A DNA stretch of 34,543 bases from Akkermansia sp. (GTDB taxonomy: Bacteria > Verrucomicrobiota > Verrucomicrobiia > Verrucomicrobiales > Akkermansiaceae). Both the position numbers and the translations under genes were made by a program. The notes beneath the pieces are model-generated. The model made no database searches. It saw only the letters and a program-made list of their open reading frames with translations, and had not been told where the DNA came from. The stretch lies in contig JAFVIC010000077.1 of NCBI GenBank assembly GCA_017477935.1, positions 1-34,543 on the forward strand. Direction: 5' to 3'. Numbering within the stretch: the first letter of the stretch is position 1; the number at the start of each line of letters is the position of its first letter. Shown here in pieces: positions 1 to 7,961 of this stretch.

Positions 1-1
1 C

Positions 2-199
2 AGAGTACACCAGACCCGCAGTACAAGTCAAGGCCAAATTTCGGAATGCGAATATTTTGCGCCTAATCCGGTAGAATGCCCTCGCTGTGAGGCGAGAGAT
101 GTAGTATTCTATGACCACTATGAACGCCGAGCAAACTTTTTGGTGTTGACCCAAGATACCCGCGCAGGCGGATATCTGCCGTTATCGCGCTGCGGCTGA
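2..199 (+). CDS. Possible C-terminal end of a hypothetical protein, cut by the window edge
   Basis: An open frame runs from the left edge to a TGA at 197-199, giving 65 residues without a start. The segment contains a C-P-R-C pair and ends in S-R-C-G, which resembles part of a zinc ribbon, but the second Cys pair is incomplete. Third codon positions are less GC-rich than in the neighbouring genes, so it may be an accessory gene, or a chance open frame of this length. I do not recognise the family. The frame is too short to be statistically convincing alone; sequence to the left would settle it. Confidence 0.33.
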   Translation, partial: RVHQTRSTSQGQISECEYFAPNPVECPRCEARDVVFYDHYERRANFLVLTQDTRAGGYLPLSRCG

Positions 200-574
200 C
201 GCCTGCCGAGCAAAAGAGAGACAGTAAAACTGACGTTGCTGACTGCATGCTTTTCCCGGATGTATCAACATTATGTTTGTACAGATTATTATATGTGATT
301 GTTACTGTCGGCAATCATATTATATTGTGGTGTAAGTGCAGGTTCGAAGGTGAAATTATGGGTGGTATTCTCCTTATGACTGTATGTATGTTGGCATAGA
401 TTTTAGGAGGCACGGCATTTGACGGGACGATGTATACAGATAAAGCGCAGGAATGTTCGCAGACTCCGTTTGAAGGGGGCGTGAGCGGGGAATGAGGCTG
501 CTTTCATCAGGCCCTTACCGAGGTGGTGCCGGAGGGCACATGCTGCGTTTGGCGGTCGGGCTATGGGGTACATA
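200..574. other. Intergenic stretch with no supportable gene
   Basis: This stretch is lower in GC than the flanking genes. Short open frames exist on both strands, but none shows a motif, a plausible initiation site or the codon pattern of the neighbours. I see no tRNA, repeat or clear promoter in it. It may be a decayed region between the left-edge gene and the tRNA. Confidence 0.5.
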
Positions 575-610
575 CAAAAAAGCCGCCTCAACGCTGAAAT
601 TGAGGCGGCT
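575..610 (-). terminator. Rho-independent terminator of tRNA-Val
   Basis: Read on the minus strand, an 11-bp perfect stem (AGCCGCCTCAA with TTGAGGCGGCT, 8-nt loop) is followed by a run of six T. It starts 5 nt after the tRNA 3' end, so it ends a short monocistronic tRNA transcript. Confidence 0.9.
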
Positions 611-614
611 CACA

Positions 615-686
615 TACGCAGTATAAGATTCGAACTTATGACCCCATCCGTGTGAAGGATGTGCTCTACCACTGAGCTAACTGCGC
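615..686 (-). tRNA. tRNA-Val (anticodon CAC)
   Basis: The minus strand folds into a full cloverleaf of 72 nt. The acceptor arm pairs GCGCAGT with ACTGCGT (one terminal G-U pair), the D arm contains GCTCAGTGGTAGAGC, the anticodon stem is CATCC/GGATG with loop TTCACAC, and the T arm carries GTTCGAATC. The loop places CAC at positions 34-36, which reads GTG valine codons. The discriminator base is A and the 3' CCA is not encoded. It has its own promoter (718-746) and terminator (575-610). Confidence 0.95.
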
Positions 687-717
687 GTTTTTGCTTGCTC
701 GGGAGGAGTGCGGGAGG

Positions 718-746
718 ATTTTAGCGTATTCGGCGGCGGATTGCAA
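718..746 (-). promoter_or_regulatory. Promoter of tRNA-Val
   Basis: On the minus strand TTGCAA, a 17-bp spacer and TAAAAT form a near-consensus housekeeping promoter. The expected start is near 711, giving a leader of about 25 nt before the tRNA. Confidence 0.75.
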
Positions 747-796
747 GCTTTTTTTCTTGAAACCGGGTATTTTTTTGTGATAAGTGATAAAAAGAT

Positions 797-1678
797 TTAG
801 TTTTGCTCGTGGTTGAGGATGGTTTCGCGGGTTTCTTTGGCGCCGGTGAGCCATCGGAGCACCCCCGCGCGATCCTGGTCTTCGAGCAGGAAGATGAGGC
901 GGTGTAGGTCGTTTACACAGTTGGTGAGCACCTGGCGCACGGCAACATCGTTTTCCCACAAGATGTCGGCCCACATGCCGGCAGCACCGGAGCACACGCG
1001 GGTGGTGTCGCGGAAGCCACTGGCAGCCAGTCGCTGCAGGTCGGGCAGGGGAACGTCGCCGGGCAGCGCGTTGCGGGCGCTGAGGGCAGCCATGATGTGG
1101 GGCATGTGCGATATGCGCGCTACGGCGCGGTCGTGGTGCCCGGGTTGCATGCTGTAGGTGCGGCAGCCGAGCGCTTGCCAGAAGTCGCTGAGGCGTTGTT
1201 CCATTTCAGGCGCTACGCCGTGGGGGTTGGTGAGGGCAACTGTTGCACCTTGCAGCAGGGAGGGGGTGGCGTGCTCAAGCCCTTGGGTTTCTGCGCCTGC
1301 CATGGGGTGCGAGCCGATGAACATGCGGCCGCGGTCGGTGAGCAATTCGCCGGTGGTGCGGTGGACGTAGGCTTTCACCGAGCCAACGTCGGTGACAAGG
1401 GCCTGTTTGCTGATGGCCGGCAGGATGAGGCGAGCCAACTCTTCAAAGGCACCGATGGGGGTGGCAAAGATGATGAGGTCGGCTCCATCGGCGGCGGCCC
1501 GGGCATCGGTATAGGTGTGAGTGATACCCAGGCTGTTGGCCAGTTGCAGCGGTTGCTCGCGGCGAGCCCACAGGCGCAGCTCGCAGGTGGGTAGGTTATC
1601 CCGTATGGCGAGGGCTATGGAGCCCCCCAGCAGGCCGGGGCCGAAGATGCTGACTGTGCGGAAGGGGGGCTCGCTCAC
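797..1678 (-). CDS. tyrA: Prephenate dehydrogenase
   Basis: This enzyme oxidatively decarboxylates prephenate to 4-hydroxyphenylpyruvate with NAD(P)+, the committed step to tyrosine in the cytoplasm. The 293-residue protein opens with a Rossmann nucleotide-binding motif (GPGLLGGS, residues 13-20). It carries the family signature SHPMAGAETQG near residues 123-133, followed by the helical dimerisation half. The length fits a stand-alone dehydrogenase with no chorismate mutase or ACT domain. The start is a GTG 12 bp after the stop of the lipoprotein gene, with no clear ribosome binding site, so it probably depends on translation from the upstream gene. The same enzyme is also called TyrC or arogenate dehydrogenase in some lineages; substrate preference cannot be read from sequence. 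Its partner for phenylalanine, pheA, lies at 6886-7950. Confidence 0.93.
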   Translation of the reverse strand: MSEPPFRTVSIFGPGLLGGSIALAIRDNLPTCELRLWARREQPLQLANSLGITHTYTDARAAADGADLIIFATPIGAFEELARLILPAISKQALVTDVGSVKAYVHRTTGELLTDRGRMFIGSHPMAGAETQGLEHATPSLLQGATVALTNPHGVAPEMEQRLSDFWQALGCRTYSMQPGHHDRAVARISHMPHIMAALSARNALPGDVPLPDLQRLAASGFRDTTRVCSGAAGMWADILWENDVAVRQVLTNCVNDLHRLIFLLEDQDRAGVLRWLTGAKETRETILNHEQN

Positions 1679-1690
1679 GGTAATGATGGG

Positions 1691-2404
1691 TTAGGGGACG
1701 ATGAACTTGAAGTTAGTGCCCTTGACCTTCAGTACTTTGCCGCTGGGGTGAACCTTGCCGGTCTTGGGGTCGATAATGCGGATGGTTTTGGTGGGGTCGA
1801 GGGGGTTGTAGACGCGGATGGGGTCGCCTTCGACTCGCGTGGCCACGGGGATGGGGCCGGTGTTGGTGATAAGTTTGGGGTCAGTGGGGGTATTGGTCGC
1901 GCCAGAAGGGGTGGGCGGGGTGACTGTGCTCACCACAGGGGGCTGCATGGCCGGTGCCGGTGCAGTAGGAGCCGGTGTGGCAGCGGGAACCGGTGCGGGC
2001 GGTGTGTAACTCTGGGTGATGTGAGAACCGGCAGGCGCGGGAGCCGGGCGAACTGCGGGCGCGGGGGCTGCAGGGGCAGTGGGGCGAACTGCGGGCGCGG
2101 GTGCTGCAGGGGCAGCAGGGCGGGCTGCAGGGGTTGCAGGTGTCACAGTGGGGCGAGCTGTGGGAGTTGCAGGGCGTGCCGGGGTGGGGGAAAGCACGGC
2201 AGTGTAGCCCGGAGCAAGCGGCTGCTGTACGGCGGGAGCCCACACTCCCGGGGCCTGGGACAGAGCCGGGGGCTGTGGTACGGGCTGCTGGGTGCGCGGT
2301 TTATAGGGCATTTCCGGCACGGGGTTGGAGTGGTACACGCAGGAGCTGAGCACGCATCCCACGGCGGCTGCGGCTATTGCTGAGAACTGAACGCTGTTTT
2401 TCAT
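1691..2404 (-). CDS. Proline/alanine-rich lipoprotein of unknown function
   Basis: The 237-residue protein begins with a lipoprotein signal peptide whose lipobox is L-S-S-C, with the acylated Cys near residue 22. Residues of about 40-165 are a low-complexity spacer of Pro, Ala, Val and Arg, partly built from a 36-bp DNA duplication at 2046-2116. The C-terminal 70 residues look folded and contain repeated D-P-x-T/K-x-G-K-like turns (DPTKTIRIIDPKTGKVHPSGK). A lipid anchor, a flexible spacer reaching across periplasm or peptidoglycan, and a small C-terminal domain is the architecture seen. I do not recognise the C-terminal domain. The gene has its own strong promoter at 2434-2462 and is followed closely by tyrA, which is probably co-transcribed although not functionally linked. 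Confidence 0.8.
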   Translation of the reverse strand: MKNSVQFSAIAAAAVGCVLSSCVYHSNPVPEMPYKPRTQQPVPQPPALSQAPGVWAPAVQQPLAPGYTAVLSPTPARPATPTARPTVTPATPAARPAAPAAPAPAVRPTAPAAPAPAVRPAPAPAGSHITQSYTPPAPVPAATPAPTAPAPAMQPPVVSTVTPPTPSGATNTPTDPKLITNTGPIPVATRVEGDPIRVYNPLDPTKTIRIIDPKTGKVHPSGKVLKVKGTNFKFIVP

Positions 2405-2433
2405 GAGCGGTGAAAGCTTTTATTACAGGGTGA

Positions 2434-2462
2434 ATTCTAGGGACTTTCGCTGTAAAAGTCAA
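2434..2462 (-). promoter_or_regulatory. Promoter of the lipoprotein-tyrA operon
   Basis: Minus-strand TTGACT, a 17-bp spacer and TAGAAT. The expected start near 2427 gives a leader of about 23 nt before the ATG at 2404. It faces away from the ispG promoter in the same intergenic region. Confidence 0.8.
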
Positions 2463-2492
2463 CAGTAAATTGTGTATTATGCTCCTTTGGGC

Positions 2493-2521
2493 TTGAAAAA
2501 CAGCTGTACGGGGGGTAGAAT
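2493..2521 (+). promoter_or_regulatory. Promoter of ispG, predicting a leaderless mRNA
   Basis: TTGAAA, a 17-bp spacer and TAGAAT. The -10 box ends at 2521, so the usual start 7 nt further on is 2528, exactly the A of the ispG ATG. Confidence 0.75.
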
Positions 2522-2527
2522 AGTGCC

Positions 2528-4273
2528 ATGAACCCATTGATGCACTGTGCAGATCTTTTTCGTTATTCGCGCCGCGCCACTCGCGAGGTACAGGTTGGTA
2601 ACCTGGGGGTGGGCGGGGCGAACCCCATCCGTATCCAGTCCATGCTCACCAGCTCGACTCTCGATACCGCCGCTTGCGTGAAAGAGGCTCTGGCGCTGGC
2701 AGATGCCGGTTGTGAGATTATCCGTCTGACCGCCCAAACCAAGGTTTTCGCGGCCAATCTCGAGCACATTGCCCGTGAGCTGCGCGCGGCCGGTTGTCAG
2801 GTGCCGTTGGTGGCTGATATTCACTTTAAGCCGGATGCCGCCATGGAGGCCGCCAAGTGGGTGGAGAAAATTCGTGTGAACCCCGGCAATTTCATCGATA
2901 AAAAGAAGTTCGTGGAGCGCGATTATACGGACTATGAGTATGAAGAGGAGCTTGAGCGTGTGCGTACGGCTTTCACACCGCTGGTTCTTTTTTGCAAGGA
3001 GCACGGCCGCGCTATGCGACTGGGGGCAAACCACGGTTCGCTTTCCGACCGTATTCTTAACCGCTATGGCGATACGCCCGAAGGTATGGTGGAGAGTGCG
3101 CTTGAGTTTGCCCGCGTAGCGCGTGAGCTGGACTACCACCAGCTGGTGTTCTCGATGAAGTCATCGAATGTCAAGGTGATGATTCAGGCCTATCGTCTGC
3201 TGGTCAAGCGACTGGCAGAGGAAGGTGCCGATTGGAATTACCCCATTCACCTGGGGGTGACGGAGGCCGGTGAGGGCGAAGACGCTCGTATTAAGAGTGC
3301 AACCGGCATCGGCTCTCTGTTGGCAGACGGCATAGGTGATACGCTGCGAGTTTCGCTCACTGAGGACCCGGTGTATGAAGTAGCCCCCGGTTTTGAACTG
3401 GCTTCGGGCTATCAGCCCGGGGTTGAGCACCCCTCAGCCGCCCCGGCGGAGTTGCCTGCTGCGCCCTTTGACCCCTTCTGTTACGGCAAGCGCATGGCGG
3501 AGCTGCTGACGGTGAATGGCGTGACGCTCGGTTGGAATGAGCCGGTGCGTGTTGTGCTGCCGCAGGCTGCCTGTGCAGCGCTCAATCCGGCTGAGATGCG
3601 CGATTTCATGCCCGAGCTGGCTTACGAGAATTGCGGGGCAGTGGAGGTTGACCCCTGCAACCCGGCCGAGGTGGCCGCTTTGCAGGATTGCCCGGCTGCG
3701 CTGGTGACGGTGAAAGACGGTGTGCAGATGCCTGTGCCTCAGGCTTTCCGATTGCTTGCTGCGCTTATTCCTGCTCGTCACAGTATACTGCTGAAAGACA
3801 CGCTCGGGGCAACTCCTACCCTCAGTGCCCCCATGGCCGCCGGCGTGAATGTGGGGGCGTTGCTCTGCGATGGTATCGGCAATGCGGTGCTGATTCGCGG
3901 TGAGGTTGACCCGCAGAAGGCCGCCTATCTTGGGTTTAACGTGCTGCAGGCCGCCGGTGTGCGCTTGAGCAAGACGGAGTATGTCTCTTGCCCCTCATGC
4001 GGACGCACCCTTTATAACATACAGGAGGCCGCAGCCCGCATTCGCAAGGCGACCGGTCACCTCAAGGGGGTGAAAATTGCTATTATGGGCTGTATCGTCA
4101 ATGGCCCCGGTGAAATGAGCGATGCTGATTTCGGCTATGTGGGCGGCGCTCCGAATAAGATTAACCTCTACGTCGGGCACACACCTGTTGAGCTTAATAT
4201 CCCGCAAGAGGAAGCCGTTGACCGCCTGATTGAGTTGATTCGCAGTCATGGCCGCTGGGTAGACCCGGCTTAA
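2528..4273 (+). CDS. ispG: 4-hydroxy-3-methylbut-2-en-1-yl diphosphate synthase, long three-domain form
   Basis: IspG (GcpE) converts 2-C-methyl-D-erythritol 2,4-cyclodiphosphate to HMBPP in the MEP isoprenoid pathway, using a [4Fe-4S] cluster. The 581-residue protein has an N-terminal TIM barrel (about 10-290; motifs YSRRATREVQVGN and LGVTEAGEGEDARIKS). An inserted middle domain follows (about 300-470). The C-terminal cluster domain has ligands C488, C491 and C522 and the catalytic glutamate E529 in GCIVNGPGE. The usual E. coli form is about 370 residues and lacks the insertion; the longer form is known from plants, Chlamydiae, Bacteroidetes and relatives. The ATG is supported by the adjacent promoter, which predicts a leaderless transcript. 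It stands alone on the plus strand and ends before a terminator shared with gmk. Confidence 0.97.
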   Translation: MNPLMHCADLFRYSRRATREVQVGNLGVGGANPIRIQSMLTSSTLDTAACVKEALALADAGCEIIRLTAQTKVFAANLEHIARELRAAGCQVPLVADIHFKPDAAMEAAKWVEKIRVNPGNFIDKKKFVERDYTDYEYEEELERVRTAFTPLVLFCKEHGRAMRLGANHGSLSDRILNRYGDTPEGMVESALEFARVARELDYHQLVFSMKSSNVKVMIQAYRLLVKRLAEEGADWNYPIHLGVTEAGEGEDARIKSATGIGSLLADGIGDTLRVSLTEDPVYEVAPGFELASGYQPGVEHPSAAPAELPAAPFDPFCYGKRMAELLTVNGVTLGWNEPVRVVLPQAACAALNPAEMRDFMPELAYENCGAVEVDPCNPAEVAALQDCPAALVTVKDGVQMPVPQAFRLLAALIPARHSILLKDTLGATPTLSAPMAAGVNVGALLCDGIGNAVLIRGEVDPQKAAYLGFNVLQAAGVRLSKTEYVSCPSCGRTLYNIQEAAARIRKATGHLKGVKIAIMGCIVNGPGEMSDADFGYVGGAPNKINLYVGHTPVELNIPQEEAVDRLIELIRSHGRWVDPA

Positions 4274-4300
4274 GTGCTGCGCGGTTTTCGTGCCCTGTTT

Positions 4301-4342
4301 TATTAAAAAGCCACCTGCCCGGAGTTCTTCGGGCAGGTGGCT
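4301..4342. terminator. Bidirectional terminator between ispG and gmk
   Basis: A perfect 13-bp stem (4309-4321 with 4330-4342, 8-nt loop) lies between convergent ispG and gmk. On the minus strand it is followed by a good T-rich tail, so it is a strong terminator for the pheA-gmk operon. On the plus strand the tail is only TTTC, so it is weaker for ispG. Confidence 0.85.
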
Positions 4343-4366
4343 TTCAGGTATATTGATCGGGGCTGT

Positions 4367-4948
4367 TTATGCGAGCCCGGTACGCATGGACAGGGTGGTG
4401 AGCAGCGCGCGGAATCGGGAGTAGTCGTGCTCGCGGTCGGCGGAGACGAGGGCAAAACCGTATTCGCCTTGGCGGGCATCTTCTGCCGCGGCATTGCGCA
4501 GGCGAAGCTGAATAACATCTTCGCTGTCGGTTTGGCGGCCGCGCAGGCGGGCTTCGAGTTCAGCGGCGGGCACGTGGATATACACATCTGCGTAGGCGCG
4601 GCGAATGGTGGGGTCATCGCAGGAGCGTATGGAGGCCGCCCCTTGTACATCGATGTCCATCACCACGTTTTTGCCCTGTTCGAGCAGGTCGATGATGTCG
4701 GCCTTCAGCGTACCGTATGAGTTGCCGTGTACGGTGGCGTGTTCCAGGAATTCGCCTGCTGCTACTTTGGCGGCGAAAACTTCGGGGGGGAGAAAGTGGT
4801 AGTCAACGCCGTCTCGCTCGCCGGGGCGGGGTTGGCGGGTGGTGCAGGAGATGGAGTAGGCAGTGAGCCCATCGGCCTCTGCGCGACGGCAGAGGGTGGT
4901 TTTGCCGGAGCCGGACGGGCCGGAAACGATGAGGAGAGTACCAAGCAT
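4367..4948 (-). CDS. gmk: Guanylate kinase
   Basis: Guanylate kinase phosphorylates GMP to GDP with ATP in the cytoplasm. The 193-residue protein shows the P-loop GPSGSGKT (residues 10-17), the GMP-binding strand ISCTTRQPRPGERDGVDYHF and the lid region up to the GNSYGT motif. V-V-M-D-I-D-V-Q-G is the second phosphate-binding strand. Length and order of motifs are normal. It is the last gene of the pheA-holB-yicC-gmk operon. Its start lies directly after a nine-copy ATTTACG-type heptamer repeat that fills the gap from yicC, leaving no Shine-Dalgarno sequence. It is followed by the terminator at 4301-4342. Confidence 0.96.
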   Translation of the reverse strand: MLGTLLIVSGPSGSGKTTLCRRAEADGLTAYSISCTTRQPRPGERDGVDYHFLPPEVFAAKVAAGEFLEHATVHGNSYGTLKADIIDLLEQGKNVVMDIDVQGAASIRSCDDPTIRRAYADVYIHVPAAELEARLRGRQTDSEDVIQLRLRNAAAEDARQGEYGFALVSADREHDYSRFRALLTTLSMRTGLA

Positions 4949-4952
4949 GGGG

Positions 4953-5015
4953 ATTTACGATTTACGATTTACGATTTGCGATTTACGATTTACAATTTAC
5001 GATTTACAATTTAAG
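4953..5015. repeat. Nine tandem heptamers (ATTTACG) in front of gmk
   Basis: Nine head-to-tail copies of a 7-bp unit occupy 63 of the 76 bp between the yicC stop and the gmk start. Five copies are ATTTACG, and four carry one or two changes (ATTTGCG, ATTTACA twice, ATTTAAG). On the coding strand the unit reads CGTAAAT. The repeat therefore forms the leader of gmk in the polycistronic mRNA, or an upstream AT-rich element of an internal promoter. Confidence 0.95.
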
Positions 5016-5024
5016 GGGGTGCGA

Positions 5025-5900
5025 TTATTCGATATTCTGGACCTGTTCGCGGATTTTTTCGAGCTCGGTTTTAGCGGTGACCACGAGTTGGGCGAGGGTG
5101 GCATCGTTGGCCTTGGAGCCGGTCGTGTTGAGCTCACGGAAGATTTCCTGACACAGGAAATCGAGGGTGCGGCCGACAGCCTCGGGTTTGTCGCAAATCT
5201 TTTCGAACTGGTCGAGGTGTGAGGCCAGACGGGTAGTTTCTTCGCTCACATCGCAGCGGTCGGCAAAGAGGGCAATTTCTTTGATGATTCGTTCATCGTC
5301 TGCGGGGATGGGCAGGCCGCTATCTTCGAGCCGCTTGAGCAGTTGCTCGCGGTAGTGGGCGGGCACGCCGGCGGCGCGTTCGATGAGCTGCTCGCGGTAG
5401 CTGCGCAGGGTGTTAATGCGGCGCAGAAGGTCGGTGCGCATGTTGGCGCCTTCTTGCGCGCGCAGGGCCAGGAAGGCGGCAAGAGCCTCGCGAATGGCGG
5501 GTTCTGCTGCAATCCAGGCGGTATCGGGGGTGATGTCGGACTCCGTTTCTTCGCCTATGATACCGAGGCGCAGCAGGGCATCGAGCGTGAGTTCCACGCT
5601 CTTGCCGGTAGCGTTGGCTACCTCGGCTGTGCAGGCCTGCAGGGCTGCAAGTTTGGCTTTGTTCACGGCGAGAGTGCCGCCGCCGGCAGCGGCACTCTGC
5701 AGAGAGATGGTGACGTTCACGCGACCGCGCGAGACACAGCCGGCGACGAGCTCGCGTACGCGGGTTTCGAGCTCGGCCCAGGCTCGGGGCAGCGAGATGG
5801 CGATTTCTGTCTGTTTGCGGTTCACGCCGCCGATTTCGACGCGCAGTGTTGCGCTGCTGAGGGGGGCGGTGGCGGCCCCGAATCCGGTCATGCTATTCAT
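5025..5900 (-). CDS. yicC: YicC family endoribonuclease
   Basis: The 291-residue protein begins with the family hallmark NSMTGFG and has the YicC-like N-terminal domain (about 1-155). The C-terminal DUF1732 domain ends in GRTLDFLCQEIFRELNTTGSKANDATL. Family members are RNA-binding endoribonucleases that affect small RNA and mRNA turnover. An upstream alternative is the Met at codon 1 (MNSM) versus codon 4; both keep the hallmark. The gene overlaps holB by 4 bp (ATGA), so the two are translationally coupled. A yicC-gmk neighbourhood is common in bacteria and supports both calls. Confidence 0.95.
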   Translation of the reverse strand: MNSMTGFGAATAPLSSATLRVEIGGVNRKQTEIAISLPRAWAELETRVRELVAGCVSRGRVNVTISLQSAAAGGGTLAVNKAKLAALQACTAEVANATGKSVELTLDALLRLGIIGEETESDITPDTAWIAAEPAIREALAAFLALRAQEGANMRTDLLRRINTLRSYREQLIERAAGVPAHYREQLLKRLEDSGLPIPADDERIIKEIALFADRCDVSEETTRLASHLDQFEKICDKPEAVGRTLDFLCQEIFRELNTTGSKANDATLAQLVVTAKTELEKIREQVQNIE

Positions 5901-6874
5901 AAGGGGGATTTGCCGATGATGTCGAGCAGGCGCGAGTCGAGCGCCAAAGCCTCGTTGACGTTGAAGTTGAGGTCGGTGCGCAGGGCGTCCACCGCGCGCA
6001 TGCGGCGCAGAAGGTCGGGCACGCTGTGTGCTGTGGCTACGGCAGCCAGCTCAGGGGCAAGCGGTTCGACATCCGGCGCGTGCGAGGCCAGCAGCACTGC
6101 CTGCCCCAGGCACAGGGAGAGCAGTTCGAGCATCTGCGCGCGCTCGCCCAGGTACTCGCTTTCTATGCGGGCGTTGGTCACGTCTTTCTGCATGGCTTCC
6201 CAGTTGCGTATGTCGGTGCCTTCGGCCACGGCCTTGGCCTCCGCTTTCAGTGCGGTGGTAATGCGGTCGGTGATTTCCTCTCGGCGCTTGGCGAGCAGTG
6301 CCTGAAAGTCAGCTCGCAGGGCAAGGGCTGCCACATCGTTACCCAGGCGCGGCAGGGCCGCACGCACGGCGGGCAGGAAGGCCTGCTGGGCGTTGCTCAG
6401 TCGCACCCCGCGGCGCGAGTCGCGCAAATCGAGTCGCACGCAGCGCGACAGGATGGTGGGCAGGAGTTTTTGCGGCAGCGCGGTGATGAGGATAATGAGG
6501 GTCTGCGGCGGGGGCTCTTCGAGGGTTTTCAGGAAGGCGTTGGCGGCCTCGTCGAGCAGGCGATCGGCTTCGTCGATGATGACGAGCTTAGTCTCGCCCT
6601 CGGCTGCGCGCAGGGCGAGGAAGGGTTCCACGCTGCGCACGGCATCGATAGAGATGGTGCGTATTTTCGAGCCCGGGCGCAGCACGCGGCAGCTCGGGTG
6701 CTGCAGGTTCTCCAGGCTGTCGGCTCGGACTCCATTGAGCTCAGCGGCAAGAGCGAGTGCCAGTCGGTGGGTGCCGGAATCTGTCGCACCGGTGAAGAGC
6801 AAGGCGTGCGGCTGGCGGCCGTTGGCCCGGGCGTTGCGCAGCAGGGTGCGCGCCTGTTCGTAGGTGAAGGCCAT
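5897..6874 (-). CDS. holB: DNA polymerase III delta' subunit (clamp-loader AAA+ protein)
   Basis: The 325-residue protein has the clamp-loader fold. The P-loop region is degenerate (GATDSGT, about 29-35), followed by KLVIIDEADRLLDEAANAFLKTLEEPPPQTLIILIT, which is the Walker B and sensor I region. LPTILSRC is the typical SRC motif. A defective P-loop is usual for delta', which does not hydrolyse ATP but helps load the sliding clamp with delta and the tau/gamma subunits. The zinc-binding Cys cluster seen in E. coli DnaX/HolB is not present. It sits 11 bp downstream of pheA and overlaps yicC by 4 bp. Confidence 0.9.
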   Translation of the reverse strand: MAFTYEQARTLLRNARANGRQPHALLFTGATDSGTHRLALALAAELNGVRADSLENLQHPSCRVLRPGSKIRTISIDAVRSVEPFLALRAAEGETKLVIIDEADRLLDEAANAFLKTLEEPPPQTLIILITALPQKLLPTILSRCVRLDLRDSRRGVRLSNAQQAFLPAVRAALPRLGNDVAALALRADFQALLAKRREEITDRITTALKAEAKAVAEGTDIRNWEAMQKDVTNARIESEYLGERAQMLELLSLCLGQAVLLASHAPDVEPLAPELAAVATAHSVPDLLRRMRAVDALRTDLNFNVNEALALDSRLLDIIGKSPL

Positions 6875-6885
6875 GGTGTGCAGAA

Positions 6886-7950
6886 TCAGGTTTCGGGGTA
6901 GGAACCCAGTACCTTGAACATGGGGGTGGTGTCGTGCACCTGTTTCAGGCAGCTACGCAGCGGCTCTACCTCTTCATGCCCCTCGACATCAATGTAGAAT
7001 AAGTATTCCCATGCCGTGTCGCGCGTGGGGCGCGAGTCCATGCACCAGATGTTCACCCCGTGGTCGCGGAAGATGCTGAGCACGTTCACCAGGCCGCCTG
7101 CTGTGTGTGGCACGCTGAAGCAGATGGTCGTGCGGTCGTTGCCGCTGGGGGCGTTGCGCTGGCGACCGATGACGGCAAAGCGCGTCGTGTTGTCAGCCTT
7201 GTCTTGTATGTTGGTGCTGAGTATGTCCAGCCCATAGAGGGTGGCGGCCATGCGGCTGCCGATGGCGGCGGCTCCGCTGTCGGCTTCTGCCGCAGCCCGG
7301 CGGGCGGCCTCCGCTGTGGAGGGGGTGGCTACCTGCGCGGCATTCGGGTAGTTCTGCAACAGCCATTCACGGCATTGGCCCAGTGCCTGCGGGTGGGAGT
7401 AAACGGTGCGGATAGTGCGCGGGTCGCACTTGCCCAGCAGGCAGTTGAGTACGGGTTGGTGCACCTGCGCGCAGATGCGCAACCCCATGGCTCCCAGCAA
7501 ATCCAGCGCTTGCGATACTTTGCCGTCCGTGCTGTTCTCGATGGGTACCATGCCGTAGTCAACTTCTTTGTGCTCAACGGCGTGGAAAATGTGGTTGAAG
7601 CTCGGGAAGGGAACCAGCTCTACGCTGTCGCCGAAGCGCGCTTGTGCGGCCTGGTGGCTCCAGGTGCCTTCCGGACCCAGGTAGCCGACCTTCATGCCGC
7701 CTTCAAGCGCGAAACTCATGCTCACAATCTGGCGGTACACACTCTGCAGACCTTTTTCGGGCAGTACTCCTGCGTTGTGGGCCATAAGTTTGGCGAAGAG
7801 CTTGCTCTCGCGCTCGGGCACAAAGATGTGGGAGTTGCTCCCTTTCTTGATTTCCCCCACCCCGTGTACGCATTGCATGCGCTGCTTCAGCAGCTCCACA
7901 ATCTGCGCGTCGAGGCGGTCAATCTCTTGTCTCAGCTCTTCCAAAGTCAT
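6886..7950 (-). CDS. pheA: Bifunctional chorismate mutase / prephenate dehydratase (P-protein)
   Basis: The 354-residue protein carries three domains in order. An AroQ-type chorismate mutase (1 to about 85; MTLEELRQEIDRLDAQIVELL) is followed by a prephenate dehydratase (about 87-270; YLGPEGTWSHQAA, VPIENSTDG and TTRFAVIGR). A C-terminal ACT domain follows (about 275-354; VLSIFRDHGVNIWCMDSRP), normally the phenylalanine feedback site. It makes phenylpyruvate from chorismate. An ATG at 7971 would add seven residues, but it falls inside the promoter spacer (7962-7990). The ATG at 7950, which starts exactly at the family's usual MTLEEL, is therefore chosen. The expected leader is only about 5 nt. 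It is the first gene of the operon with holB, yicC and gmk. Confidence 0.94.
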   Translation of the reverse strand: MTLEELRQEIDRLDAQIVELLKQRMQCVHGVGEIKKGSNSHIFVPERESKLFAKLMAHNAGVLPEKGLQSVYRQIVSMSFALEGGMKVGYLGPEGTWSHQAAQARFGDSVELVPFPSFNHIFHAVEHKEVDYGMVPIENSTDGKVSQALDLLGAMGLRICAQVHQPVLNCLLGKCDPRTIRTVYSHPQALGQCREWLLQNYPNAAQVATPSTAEAARRAAAEADSGAAAIGSRMAATLYGLDILSTNIQDKADNTTRFAVIGRQRNAPSGNDRTTICFSVPHTAGGLVNVLSIFRDHGVNIWCMDSRPTRDTAWEYLFYIDVEGHEEVEPLRSCLKQVHDTTPMFKVLGSYPET

Positions 7951-7961
7951 ATATCGCCTGC

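Noticed and set aside
403..591. 62-codon minus-strand frame left of tRNA-Val
   Set aside because: It overlaps the tRNA terminator, has no motif and no initiation signal.
4953..5015. CRISPR-like repeat
   Set aside because: The units are 7 bp head to tail with no spacers and no cas genes nearby; it is a simple tandem repeat.
5343..6305. 320-codon plus-strand frame across yicC and holB
   Set aside because: It spans two well-recognised minus-strand genes; composition is Gly/Ala/Ser-rich without motifs.
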